The position numbers and the translations under genes were made by a program. Shown piece after piece: positions 21,439-32,303 of a stretch of DNA of 64,000 nucleotides (its first letter is position 1; every line of letters begins with the position of its first letter). Under the pieces are notes generated by a model that made no database searches, was not told the origin of the DNA, and saw nothing but the letters and a program-made list of their open reading frames with translations. The stretch is from Calvatia gigantea (taxonomy: Eukaryota; Basidiomycota; Agaricomycetes; Agaricales; Lycoperdaceae). The DNA lies in assembly GCA_025093985.1 (NCBI GenBank), contig JACAAK010000012.1:1860001-1924000 (forward strand), written 5' to 3'.

Positions 21439-24300
21439 TTTTTTTTTTTTTTTTTTTTTTTAATTCATGGCTTGCGCCAATTTATATCGCGGTGCCCGAT
21501 CGCAGTCCGCGTGTAGCTAAGTACAAAGCCCCAACTACAAAGTCCGATGAGTTAAGAGTAATCTACTGTTCGGAAACGACCCAACCCAACCCAAGCGCTA
21601 ACCCAGACCAGACCGGACCATCCCTACTTGCCAAATCCCCCGGTCCCCCGAAATGCCCATCACATCGAAGAAGACCCAGTTGCCCAGGTCTTGTGGTGTA
21701 CACCCAGTGACGCATCGCCGCAAAGCGGCGGTGCCCTGATCATCCCTCGAGAGGCGGACCCAGCGGCAACGGCGGCCGAGTGCCCTCAGGGGGACAGGTG
21801 TAGTCAGGAGATCCAGCGCAAGGAGCCCCCGCTTGGAGCCACCTTACCCCCAGCTTTCCAAGTGAGAGGGTATCAGCCCAGTCCCGACCCAGAACAACCC
21901 AGCAGACAGGGTAGCAACTCGAAGCGCCGCCTAGACGGTGCCCAAGAAAGCAGCTTAGCAGGACGAACCCGCACCGCCACCCGGGGACCCCACCCCCGTT
22001 ATTTTACGCCTCCGCCCGCTACGAAGCCCCCAGCCAGGCCCAGGAAAGGGGCACCACTAGCCGAGGCCAGAAGCACCCCCCAGGGACCCCACCCCTGTTG
22101 CCTTACAACTTCCCCCCCCAGTAGGCCAGAAGACCAGCGACCCCGCAGGAGCCCCCCACGCGCGCCAGCTCAGCCGATCCCAGCGTCATCTGGTCTGAAC
22201 GCGAAAGCACCAGGGTTCGCGTTCAGGAAATCAATCAGCTCACGAATGGTCTGAGGAGGTCTGTCAAGCTCCCTCTTGTGGTTGGGACACCTGACGAAAA
22301 TGTGATAGCGCCCCTCAAGAGCGGCGCCACACGAGCAGCCAACGCTTTCGTTAGGAAAGAATCGTACACGGTACGACCCAATCGGAGCATGACCAGTAAC
22401 GGCATGCACGGCCCTCGCACACAGCGAGTTAGAGCCGCTAACATGAGGGAGCCAGGGCCCACCAGAAAGGTAGGTCGGCTTCCCCGGAATAGATGGATCT
22501 GCCCCGGAAGCAAGATCCATATTACTGTGCCCCTTGTAAGAAGAGGTAGAGTACAGCTGACGCCACGACTCCAGAACGTCATCGACCGCCTCTTTGCACA
22601 GGCGGGCAATAGAAGTGAACGGCCTCGGGCCATAAGCAACCTGAGGGAACGAGGTAACATGCCGATGAACAGCATGATGGAACTCCCACTTCTCGGAAGA
22701 AGGGACAGCGAGGAATTCAACGCCTCTCTGGGGATCCCCAGAGAGCCATCGTTTAAGCGCCACACACACTCCCTGGGACAGCATCTGCCCGGAGTGCGTA
22801 GACGGATCAACTACAAGCTTCGCTGACGCAATAGAGTCAGTGAATACCTGTATAAGCCTGACGTCATCCTGCTTAAGAGCAAAATGAATGCCAAGCGCAA
22901 TGGCCATGAGCTCAGCATCAGGTGCTGTAACTCGGCCTGCCACGCAAGTGATCTCCCGAAGGCACTCCCGCTGGCGGTAGACATGGGCAGACGAAACTGC
23001 CTGGAACTTGCCATGGAGCGGCAGACTTGCGTCCGTCGCCATATGGACAATCCCGAGATCCTCCCTGCACTCCCTAAGGCGCGCATTGAGAGCATACATA
23101 TGCTCGGGGTCGGTATTACCCCCCGCATTGAGCTTCACCTCCATGAACGACACCTGCTCAGGGTGGCAGTCCATCAGGCGGTACCCGGGTCGATTAATTG
23201 AAGCCATAGGCTCAAATTCCTCGACGAGGTTCACCAGGCTGGCGTCAGCCTGGATTAAGGAGCCCTTAGTCTTCTTGCGGATCGCAGGAGACATAAGGCC
23301 GATAGAACGAATGTGCAATTTAGCAGACCCAGAGTATTCAGGGCTCATAAGGGCCCTGAGAGGATGGTTAGGTGACAGTGTCTTAATCCTGTAGTCCGAC
23401 CTGACAGCAAGCTTCTGTATATGAAGCTGGATAGGTATGAGACCCGCGAATGACTCCGCGGCCCCAGTAGGGGCAGTCCGGAAGGCACCTGTAATCCACA
23501 GGGCCGCCCGTCTCTGCATGACGTTCAGACTCTTAAGGGCCGCCTTACAGCGAGAGCCCTTGAAGAACCAGAGTTTAAAGCCGTATGTCGCAATCGGAAC
23601 AACACACGACCGATAGAGGAGGCGCTTCTGCATAGGCCGCAAGCCCCTCGTAGAATTACCAAGCATCTTCATGGCCTTCACCGTGGAGAGTGCTTTAGTA
23701 GAATAGTAACGAACGTGCTCCTTGAAGGTAAGGGCGCGGTCGAAGTAGAAGCCCAAATACCTCCAATAAGGCTTGGGCCGGAGTGGCGTATCACCAGTGA
23801 ACGGGGCAAAGCCCAGGTCAATCGGTGGATTATCATCCCCGTGCTTACGGGAGAAGTGGAAGACCTCAGACTTGTCATGCTCAAGTACCAAGGCGAAGCG
23901 CTCAAAGAGCCTGAAAATAATACCATATGCCTCCTTAAGAGCCACAAGGTTAGATCCCCAGTCCTTTGACTGGGCAATGATGGTGCCATCATCAACATAT
24001 GACAGAAGAGTCGTCCCAAGACGTGACGCCTCCCTGTTGAAAAGCCACATTAGCGGAGCTATGTATAAGGCCGACAGGACGGGAGAGAGGGCAGAACCCT
24101 GCCCCACCCTCACATCCGATGGAAATGGTTCGGACTTGAAGGAGTCCCAGCAATACTGGGTCTTCCGTCCTACCAGGTAGTGCGCAAAGAACTCAACCAA
24201 CTCAGGGGCGAATCCTTGCTTGCGAAGTATTGCTACCAGCATATCATGGTGCAATGACGGGAAGAACTGCGCTATGTCAAAAGCCACAACGCTAGTCCTG
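21439..24300 (-). mobile_element. 5'-truncated LINE, 15-bp TSD
   Basis: 2,862-bp minus-strand LINE: poly(T) from 21439, 3' UTR, then ORF2 from its C-terminus to the middle of RT. It is flanked by perfect 15-bp repeats tgcattcaagaaatc at 21424-21438 and 24301-24315, and the host LINE continues across once one repeat is removed. This is a clean target-primed insertion with 5' truncation. Confidence 0.95.
22170..24300 (-). CDS. LINE ORF2 partial, open: RT, RNase H, CCHC
   Basis: Open for about 710 codons, from RTSVVAFDIAQFFPSLHHDM through the YVDD catalytic motif, the linker, RNase H and the terminal CCHC, stopping at FRPDDAGIG. The start codon reported upstream is in the flanking LINE, not native. 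Nearly identical to the frame at 1652-3845. Endonuclease and N-terminal RT are absent. Confidence 0.9.
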
Positions 24301-24539
24301 TGCATTCAAGAAATCAATCAGCTCATGAATGGTCTGAGGAGGTCTGTCAAGTTCCCTCTTGTGGTTGGGGCACCTGACAAATATGTGGTAGTGCCCCTTG
24401 AGAGTGGCGCCACACAAACAGCCAACACTTTCGTTAGGAAAGAATCGTACATAGTATGACCCAATCGGAGCATGCCCTATAATGGCATGCATGGCCCTCG
24501 TACACAACGAGTTAGAGCCACTAACATGAGGGAGCCAAG
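24301..24539 (-). pseudogene. LINE ORF2 C-terminus, continuation
   Basis: Continues the LINE of 20664-21438 after the nested copy, beginning with the second TSD copy (24301-24315). It covers the last part of ORF2 (CLCGATLKGHYHIFVRC, a CCHC with changed spacing residues). It is cut at 24539 by a Copia LTR. Confidence 0.85.
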
Positions 24540-24909
24540 TGTTGAAGGGAGTGCGTAGGGGAACGTCTGGCAGTCCTAACACTGAAGAAACAATGCGACT
24601 TGCTAGGGAGAATCTCGAGAAAAACGTGTTTTATTGAACACCAGTCCTGTGGACTGTTGTAAGAGGCTAAGTACAAACCAGAAAATTGTCCTACTCACCT
24701 GTGGACTGTTGTAAGAGGCTAAAGAGCCAGAAAGCATCCACAGGTGTTCTAACTAAGTTCAACCATCATGTGACCAAGTCACATGATCACAAAAGCATCC
24801 ATTGTGGCTCTAAGTCCACATCTCTATGTACAAGTCCATATCTCCTTGGACAACTCCACAGGTGTCCTACCAAACCTTGGAGCCCTGACTCAGGAGAGTC
24901 CATCTAACA
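24540..24909 (-). repeat. Copia 3' LTR
   Basis: About 370 bp, TGTTAGATGG... on the minus strand, beginning just downstream of the Copia pol fragment. It has the same repeat pattern (gtggactgttgtaagagget-like, twice) as the LTRs at 9814 and 25408 but clearly diverges. A G-rich run at about 24932-24939 (minus) is the likely polypurine tract. Confidence 0.75.
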
Positions 24910-24953
24910 CTGTCTGGAGCACTCCTGACACACCCCCCTGATCCAGACAGTCC

Positions 24954-25407
24954 TTAACAAGTGAGACCAAGCATAGGAACAGCAAATGAGATCGTTTTGG
25001 GTTGGACAGCCTTGGTGAGAATATCGGCAAGTTGCTCATCAGTGGGAATGTATACAGGATCAATGATGTCTTCAGCCACTGCATCCCGGAGCCAGTAGTA
25101 CCGCAAGTCCAGGTGCTTCATGCGTCCATGGTGTTCTGGGTTCTTCGCCACACTGATCCCAGACTTGTTGTCAACAAAGAGAGTGGAAGGAAGGGAAGGG
25201 GGATAGCCAAACTCAGTTAGGATGTTCCTCATCCACATGATCTCCTTGCCTCCTTCAACAGCAGCAACATACTCGGCTTCAGTAGAAGACAGGGTGACAA
25301 AGCTCTGACGCTTTGAGGACCACCCAATAGCTGCACCACTCACTTTGGTCACATAACCACCTGTAGCACGTCCAGTAGCCTTGCATGAGCCATGGGAAGC
25401 ATCAGAA
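24954..25407 (-). pseudogene. Copia pol C-terminus (RNase H)
   Basis: Last ~150 codons of a Copia polyprotein. Visible: ATGRATGGYVTKVSGAAIGW, then the typical LSSTEAEYVAAVEGGKE, FVDNKSGISVAKNPEHHGR and HLDLRYYWLRD, ending in a stop at 24954. RT and everything upstream are missing: at 25407 another LTR begins. The 3' LTR follows at 24909. Confidence 0.9.
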
Positions 25408-25727
25408 TGTTAAATGGTGCACGTAGGGGATCGAAAGGGGAATGTAACAGCGGTTAAACAAAGTGTATTGGATGAGAACTGAAGGAGTAATTCCACAATT
25501 ACTGTGGAACACTGTAAGAGACTGCAATGACAAGATACACTATTCTACTCACCTGTGGAACACTGTAAGAGACTAAAGGCCTCCAAAGCGTCCACAGGCA
25601 GCTACAAGTCCAACTGTCATGTGACAACAGTCACATGACCCAAACTCCATCAGCTCTAAGTCCACCTTTGCCTATACACTCTCTAATACAACTCTGTCAC
25701 TGCTTACTGACTGGGGCAAATCTAACA
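25408..25727 (-). repeat. Copia LTR, second remnant
   Basis: About 320 bp, TGTTAGATTTG... on the minus strand, with the family's internal repeat (gtggaacactgtaagagact twice). No primer-binding site lies on its inner side and no 5-bp duplication is visible, so it is a solo LTR or one side of a deletion. The right flank is LINE endonuclease sequence. Confidence 0.65.
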
Positions 25728-26247
25728 GGAACTGCAATTCTGCAGTCGCTGCCGAGTTCTTGGGAAATGCCCTTCTGACATTCGTGATGTCTTCAGGGCA
25801 GATAGGGATTGTGACAGACAGCGGATGGTGGTCCGATGAGCCTGTCAGATCTGATCTGATCTGGGGACGTGCAATGCGCCACCTGAGATCGGAGATGAAG
25901 ATCAGATCAATCACTGATTGGCATTTGGTCAGATCTTGAGGTACATGTGTAGAAGCCCTAGAGTCTGGAAGCCAGATCCCAAGGCCAAGGTCGTCGGCAG
26001 CTTCCAAGAGCTGCTGGGTGGGTCAGTGGTGATGTGGAACGCCGTCGTCCCACTCACGTGAATGGCAATTAAAATTGCCTCCCATGTAATGCATCTGGGG
26101 TAAAGAATCGCGCTTCTCATAGAGAAGCTTGATCGCAGTGTGCTCATCATCAGAATAAACATTCATAAAATGGTGCTCACGGCCATGATTGAAGATGGTG
26201 AGAACCATCACATCCCGGTGATCAACAAGGTCCTGCCTCAGCGAGGG

Positions 26248-26251
<4 letters not shown>
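25728..26251 (-). pseudogene. LINE endonuclease fragment
   Basis: Minus-strand ORF2 segment from the RT linker back into the endonuclease (SSDHHPLSVTIPI, YMGGNFNCHSREWDD, DAMMVLTIFNHGREHHFMN). GGDFN has become GGNFN, losing a catalytic aspartate, and a stop splits the frame at about 26020. It is cut at both ends: Copia LTR on the left, poly(T) of the next LINE on the right. Confidence 0.85.
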
Positions 26252-26284
<33 letters not shown>

Positions 26285-28367
26285 TGGCTTGTGCCAATTT
26301 ATAATGCGGTGCCCGATCGCAGTCCGCGTGTAGCAAAGTACAAAGACCCTAACTACATTGTCCGATGAGTTAAGAGTAATCTACCTTTCACAAACAGCCC
26401 AACCCAGCCCAAGCCGTACTAACCGAAGCTTTCCAACCCAGCCTGACCCAAGCCGCCCCCTACTGAACAAACTACCCCGGTCACCCGAAATGCCCATCAC
26501 ACTGAGGAAGACCCAGTTGCCCAGGTCTTGTGGTGTACACCCAGTGACGCATCGCCGCAAAGCGGCGGTACCCTGATCATCCCTCAAGAGGCGGACCCAG
26601 CGGCATCGGCGGCCGAGTGCCCTCAGGGGGACAGGTGTAATCAGGAGAGCCAGCGCAAGGAGCCCCCGCTTGGAGCCACCTTACCCCCAACTTCCCAGGT
26701 GAAAGGGTATCAGCCCAGTCCTGACCCAGAACAACACAGTAGGCAGGGTAGCAACTCGAAGCACCACCTAGACGGTGCCCAAGAAAGCAGCTTAGCAGGA
26801 CGAGCCTGCACCGCCACCCGGGGACCCCACCCCCATTATTTTACGCCTCCGCCCCCCACGAAGCCCCAAGCCAGGCCCAGGAAGGAAGCACCACTAGCCA
26901 AGGCCAGAAGTACCCCCCAGGGACCCAACCCCTGTTACCTTACGACTTCTCCACCCAGTAGGTCAGAAGACCAGCGACAACGCAGGGACCCCCCACGCGC
27001 GCCAGCTCAGCCGATCCCAGCATCATCCAGTCTAAATGCAAAAGCACCAGGGTTCGCGTTCAGGAAATCAATCAGCTCACGAATGGTCTGAGGAGGTCTG
27101 TCAAGTTCCCTCTTGTGGTTGGGACACCTGACGAAAATGTGATAGCGCCCCTCAAGAGCGGCGCCACACGAACAGCCAACGCTTTCAGCAGGAAAGAATC
27201 GTACTCGGTACGACCCAATTGGAGCATGACCAGTAATGGCATGCACGGCCCTTGCACAGAGCGAGTTAGAGCCGCTAACATGGGGGAGCCAGGGCCCACC
27301 AGAAAGGTAGGTCGGCTTCCCCGAAACAGATGGGTCCGCCCCAGAGGCGAGATCCATATTACTACGCCCCTTGTAAGAAGAGGTAGAGTATAGCTGGCGC
27401 CATGACTCCAGAACATCTTCGACAGCCTCTTTGCGCAGGCGGGCGATAGAAGTGAACGGCCTCAGGCCATAAGCAACCTGAGGGAACGAGGTAACATGCC
27501 GGTGAACAGCATGGTGGAACTCCCACTTCTCGGAGGAAGGGACAGCGAGGAATTCAATGCCTCTCCAGGCAACCCACCCCCGCTGTGGAAGCATAGGGAG
27601 TGGGTCAATAACGGGGGTATCACACTCACGCCCAGAGGCGGAGTTGTAGGTACCGTGAAGGGCCTCCCATAGGGAGTCCATAGTGTGACAAGGCTCCCCT
27701 TGGTAGGAGATAGCCTCACACATGGGCAACTTGCGCGCTTTAACCCATTCCATAAGGTCCCAAGGGCGCTTGTTGGTCTCAGCAATTTCCTCGATCTTCT
27801 CATCGAAGAATTTGCACTTCTTAGACACTACAACACATCAAAATGCCTTCCAGTCCACAGGGTCCGAAGAGTCCCTGTGGGCCCACAGGGTGATGTTGCA
27901 ATCCTTATCCCACCATGGCTGAGATTTTGCAGATATGTGCACCTCCACAGTGTGGCGGTGCCACGCTGCAGAGAATACCAACCCAATAGCCGATGCCAGG
28001 ACATTAACATCCCGCGCTGAATTAAGGGGATGATCCCAAAGACCATACACCCCTTCTCTGATCTCATCCAGGAACCGCAATTCTGCAGTCGCTGCCGAGT
28101 TCTTGGGAAATGCCCTTCTGACACTTGTGATGTCTTCAGGGCAGATAGAGATCATGACAGACAGCGGATGATGGTCCGATGGGCCTGTCAGATCCGATCT
28201 GATCTGGGGACATGCGATGCGCCACCTAAGATTGGAGATAAAGATCAGATCAATCACCGATTGGCGTTTGGTCAGATCTCGAGGTATATGCATAGAAGCC
28301 CTAGAATCTGGCAACCAGATCCCAAGGCCAAGGTCATCGGCAGCTTCCAAGAGCTGCTGGGCAGGTC
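26252..28367 (-). mobile_element. LINE with RT deleted, minus strand
   Basis: Poly(T) 26252-26278, 3' UTR, ORF2 C-terminus, then a direct join at about 27570 to the segment preceding RT, and on through the endonuclease to 28367. The whole RT domain is absent. The 3' end belongs to a variant subfamily also seen in the small insertion at 33131-33323 (both have ctacctttcacaaacagccc or its complement near the tail). Confidence 0.85.
27007..28350 (-). pseudogene. LINE ORF2: endonuclease-RNase H fusion
   Basis: The frame runs from the endonuclease (GIWLPDSRASMHIPRD, SDHHPLSVMI) through VSKKCKFFDEKIEE to a junction near residue PQRGWVAWRGIEF, where it enters the end of RNase H in frame. One TGA (27838-27840) interrupts it at an arginine position (KAF-stop-CVVVSKK). 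The RT core and the first two RNase H acidic motifs are lost, so no activity is expected. Confidence 0.82.
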
Positions 28368-28617
28368 TTTTTTTTTTTTTTTTTTTTAAAAATCATGGCT
28401 TGCGCCAATTTATAACACAGTGCCCGATCGCAGTCTGCGTGTAGCTAAGTACAAAGCCCCAACTACAAAGTCCAATGAGTTGAGAGTAATCTACTGTTCA
28501 GAGGCAACCCAACCCAACCCAAGTGTTAGCCCAGACCAGGCCAGACCCCCCCCTACTTGCTAAATCCACCAGTTGTCCGAAATGCCCATCACATTGAGGA
28601 AGACCCAGTTGCCCAGG

Positions 28618-28619
<2 letters not shown>
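28368..28619 (-). mobile_element. 252-bp LINE tail, minus strand
   Basis: Poly(T) 28368-28387 then about 230 bp of 3' UTR, ending at cccaggtc where the next poly(T) starts. The preceding copy also ends in ggcaggtc before its poly(T), so two successive insertions chose similar sites. No full duplication was found. Confidence 0.82.
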
Positions 28620-28651
<32 letters not shown>

Positions 28652-29464
28652 TGGCTTGCGCCAATTTATAACGCAGTGCCCGATCGCAGTCCGCGTGCAG
28701 CTAAGTACAAAGCCCCAACTACAAAGTCCGATGAGTTAAGAGTAATTTACTGTTCAGAAGCAGCCCGACCCAACCCAAGTGCCAACCCAGACCAGACCAG
28801 ACCACTCCTTACTTGCCAAATCCTCCGGTTCCCCGAGATGCCCATCACACTGAAGAAGACCCAGTTGCCCAGGTCTTGTGGTGTACACCCAGTGACGCAC
28901 TGCCATGTGCGGCAGTGCCCTGGTCATCCCACAAGCGGTGGGCCCAGTGGCGACGGCGGCCGAGCGCCTGAGAGGGGACAGGTGTAGTCAGGAGAGCCAG
29001 CGCAAGGAGCCCCTGCTTGGAGCCACCTTACCCCCAACTTCCCAAGTGAAAGGGTATCAGCCCAGTCCTGATCTAGAGCAACACAGTAGGCAGGGTAGCA
29101 ACTCGAAGCACCGCCTAGATAGCACCCAAGAAAGCAGCTGAGCAGGACGAGCCCACCCCGCCACCCGGGGACCCTACCCCCGTTATTTTACGCCTCCACC
29201 CCCTGCGAAGCCCCCAACCAAGCCCAGGAAAGGAGCACCACCAGCCAAGGCTAGAAGCACCCCCCAGGGACCCCACCCCTGTTGCCTTGTGACTTCTCCA
29301 CCTAGTAGGCCAGAAGACCAGCGACACTGCAGGGACCCCCCACGCATGCCAGCTCAGCTGATCCCAGCATTATCTGGTCTGAATGCAAAAGCCCTGGGGT
29401 TTGCATTCAGGAAGTCAATCAACTCACGAATGGTCTGAGGAGGTCTGTCAAGTTCCCTTTTGTG
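28620..29464 (-). mobile_element. LINE 3' UTR copy inserted at gypsy D edge
   Basis: Poly(T) 28620-28645, the 3' UTR, and about 70 bp of ORF2 end. It stops at 29464, where the sequence becomes gypsy pol on the minus strand. The two share a few bases at the joint, which is typical of 5' truncation. The rest of gypsy D beyond this point is not in the window. Confidence 0.82.
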
Positions 29465-29644
29465 CAAGAAATCTAAGCCATCAAGCTTGTCTTCTGGAGA
29501 TATTTTGAGGCTTCCTCCAAAAGGTAAGGTTCTTGTGATCAGTTCATATGGTTATGCAATGTTGTGCTCCTTCTAGGTAGTGTCACCATTCTTCTAAAGT
29601 GGTGATTATGACAAGGAGTTCTCAATTATATATTTTGTAGTGAC
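29465..29644 (-). pseudogene. Gypsy D, RNase H fragment (left part)
   Basis: Read on the minus strand this is RNase H of a Ty3/Gypsy pol: ELLVIITTLEEW, HYLEGAQHCITI, TDHKNLTFWRKPQN and ISRRQA, with TGA at three points expected to be Arg or Trp. It continues exactly the reading that breaks off at 58994 (FNPNQHN), so chromovirus A inserted between the two parts. The duplication is now imperfect (gtgac at 29640-29644, gttat at 58994-58998). Confidence 0.88.
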
Positions 29645-29948
29645 TGTTATGGGTTTTTACTGATCAAGTCATACTCCATTATTATCTGCATTCTCATCTA
29701 TCAGTGTACCTGTTTCTGCTATTTCTGTTAAGCAATCTCCGAGCATGACTCACATTAACTATTATGCCAGCCTCATCAGATGTTTCATATAGTTACTCTA
29801 TCTATTCAACTGGATGACCTTCTTGTATTTAAGCATACATACATCTACTGTATTTGGTATGCTTAACCACCTAGTTCTCTCCCCTTACTCGCCCTCAAGA
29901 CTTAGCCTAAGCTGCAACCTGAGGTCTTAACAGACTAAGGTTGTAACA
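29645..29948 (+). repeat. Chromovirus A 5' LTR
   Basis: 304 bp, TGTTATGGG...TTGTAACA. It contains a TATA-like TATTTAAG (29826-29833) about 33 bp before ATGCTTAACCA (29859-29869), which is complementary to the primer-binding site beyond the LTR. That places the likely RNA start near 29859. Confidence 0.92.
29826..29869 (+). promoter_or_regulatory. LTR core promoter and RNA 5' end
   Basis: TATTTAAG at 29826-29833 followed 33 bp later by ATGCTTAACCA. The same arrangement is in the 5' LTR of B (41314-41321 and 41348-41358). Both the TATA spacing and the complementarity to the primer-binding site point to transcription starting at the ATGC. Confidence 0.65.
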
Positions 29949-29950
29949 TT

Positions 29951-29961
29951 TGGTTAAGCGT
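29951..29961 (+). promoter_or_regulatory. Self-complementary primer-binding site of A
   Basis: TGGTTAAGCGT, two bases after the LTR. It can pair with AUGCUUAACCA at the predicted 5' end of the element's own RNA over 11 bases, one of them a G-U pair. This is the geometry of Tf1-type self-priming, with no tRNA needed. Confidence 0.65.
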
Positions 29962-30030
29962 CCCTACCTCACCTTGCAAGGAGTAGGCTGAAACAGGCCT
30001 GAACAAACAAGACAACTAGGAGCTAGTATA

Positions 30031-30042
30031 TGAGCTTGAACC
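30031..30042. repeat. TSD of LINE in chromovirus A gag, left
   Basis: tgagcttgaacc, repeated at 37390-37401. It lies at the very start of gag (ATG at 30030), so the LINE inserted four codons into the gene. Confidence 0.9.
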
Positions 30043-31563
30043 TTCCATTGGACGTGGGGGTAGGACAGGGCTCTGCCCTCTCCCCCGTCCTGTCAGCCTT
30101 ATACATAGCTCCGCTGATGTGGCTTTTCGACAGGGAGGCGTCGTGCTTAGGGATGACCCTTCTGTCATATGTTGATGATAGCACCATCATTGCCCAGTCT
30201 AAGGACTGGGCCTCTAACCTTGTGGCTCTTAAGGAGGCATATGGTATTATATTCAGGCTCTTTGAGCACTTCGCCTTGGTACTTGAGCATGACAAGTCTA
30301 AGGTTTTTCACTTCTCCCACAGTCACGGGGATGATAATCCACCTATTGACCTGGGCTTTGCCCCATTCACTGGTGATACGCTGCTCCAGCCCAAACCCTA
30401 TTGGAGGTATTTGGGTTTCTACTTCAACCGTGCCCTTACTTTTAAGGAACATGTTCACTACTACTCTACCAAGGCACTTTCTACAGTGAAAGCCATGAAG
30501 ATGCTTGGTAACTCTACGAGGGGCTTGTGGCCTATGCAGAAGCGCCTCCTCTATCAGTTGTGTGTTGTGCCCATTGCGACATACAGCTTCAAACTTTGGT
30601 TCTTCAAGGGGTCCCGCTGTAAAGCGGCCCTTAAGAGCCTGAATGTCATGCAGAGACAGGTGGCCCTGTGGATCACAGGTGCATTCTGGACTGCCCCTAC
30701 TAGGGCTGCGGAGTCATTCGTGGGTCTCATACCCATCCAGCTTCATATACAGAAGCTTGCTGTCAGGTCGGACTATAGGATTAAGACCCTGTCACCTAAC
30801 CATCCCCTCAGGGCCCTTATGAGCCCTGAGTATTCTGGGTCTGCTAAGTTGCATACTCGTTCCATCGGTCTTATGTCTCCTGCTACTCGCAGGAAGACTA
30901 AAGGCTCTTTAATCCAGGCTGATGCCAATCTGGTAAACCTTGTCGAGGAGTTTGAGCCTATGGCTTCAATCAATCAGCCTGGATATCACCTGATGGACTG
31001 CCACCCTGACCAGGTGTTGTTCATGGAGGTGAAACTCAATGCGGAGGGCAATACCAACCCTGAGCATATGTATGCTCTCAACACACACCTTAGGGAGTGC
31101 AGAGAGGAGTATGCTCTCAACGCGCGCCTTAGGGAGTGCAGAGAGGACCTCGGGATTGTTCATATGGCGACAGACGCAAGTCTGCCGCTCCATGGCAAGT
31201 TCCAGGCAGTTTCGTCTGCCCATGTCTATCGCCAATGGGAGTGTCTCCAGGAGATCACTTGCATGGCAGGCCGAGTTACAGCACCTGATGCTGAGCTTAT
31301 GGCCATTGCACTTGGCATTCACTTTGCTCTTAAGCAGGGTGGCGTCAGGCTCATATGCGTATTCACTGACTCTATTACGTCGGCGAAGCTCGCAGTTGAT
31401 CCGTCTACACGTTCTGGGCAGATGCTGTCCCAGGGGGTGTGTGTGGCGCTGAAACAGTGGCTCTCTGGGGATCCCCGGAGGGGCATTGAATTTCTCGCTG
31501 TCCCTTCTTCCAAGAAGTGGGAGTTCCATCATGCTGTTCACCAGCATGTTACCTCGTTCCCTC
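30043..31563 (+). pseudogene. LINE ORF2 piece: RT to RNase H
   Basis: Plus-strand LINE starting at PLDVGVGQGSALSPVLSALY in RT and open for about 507 codons through YVDDSTIIAQ (normally YVDDGTIIA), the linker and most of RNase H, until a minus-strand poly(T) interrupts at 31564. It carries a 39-bp in-frame tandem repeat (31071-31109 and 31110-31148; YALNTHLRECREE then YALNARLRECRED). With the 3' UTR piece at 36859-37388 and the shared TSD it forms one original insertion in chromovirus A, though about 0.6 kb between the two is lost. Confidence 0.85.
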
Positions 31564-32303
31564 TTTTTTTTTTTTTTTTTTTTTTAAATCATGGCTTGTG
31601 CCAATTTATAACGTGGTGCCCGATCGCAGTCCGTGTGTAGCTAAGTACAAAGCCCCAACTACAAATTCCGATGAGTTAAGAGTAATCTACTGTTCAGAAG
31701 GAGCCCAACCCAACCCAAGCCAGGTGCAATGCCCACCCAGACCAAACCAGACCCCCCTTACTTGCTAAATCCCCCAGTCGCCCGAAATGCCCATCACACT
31801 GAAGAAGACCCAGTTGCCCAGGTCTTGTGGTGTACACCCAGTAACACACTGCCGCCAGGCGGTGGTGCCCTGATCATCCCTCAAGAGGCGGACCCAGCAA
31901 CAACGGCGGCCGAGTGCCCTCAGGGGGACAGGTGTAGTCAGGAGAGCCAGCGCAAGGAGCCCCCGCTTGGAGCCTCCTTACCCCCAACTTCCCAAGTGAA
32001 AGGGTATCAGCCCGGTTCTGATCCAGGGCAACACAGCAGACAGGGTAGCAACTCGAAGCGCTGCCTAGACGGTGCCCAAGAAAGCAGCTTAGCAGGACGA
32101 ACCCGCACCGCCACCCGGGGACCCCACCCCCATTATTTTACGCCTCCGCCCCCCACGAAGCCCCAAACCAGGCCCAGGAAAGGAGCACCACTAGCTGAGG
32201 CCAGAAGCACCCCCCAGGGACCCCACCCCTGTTACCTTGCGACTTCTCCACCTAGTAGGCCAGGGGACCAGCGACACCGCAGGGACCCCCCGTGCGCGCC
32301 AGC

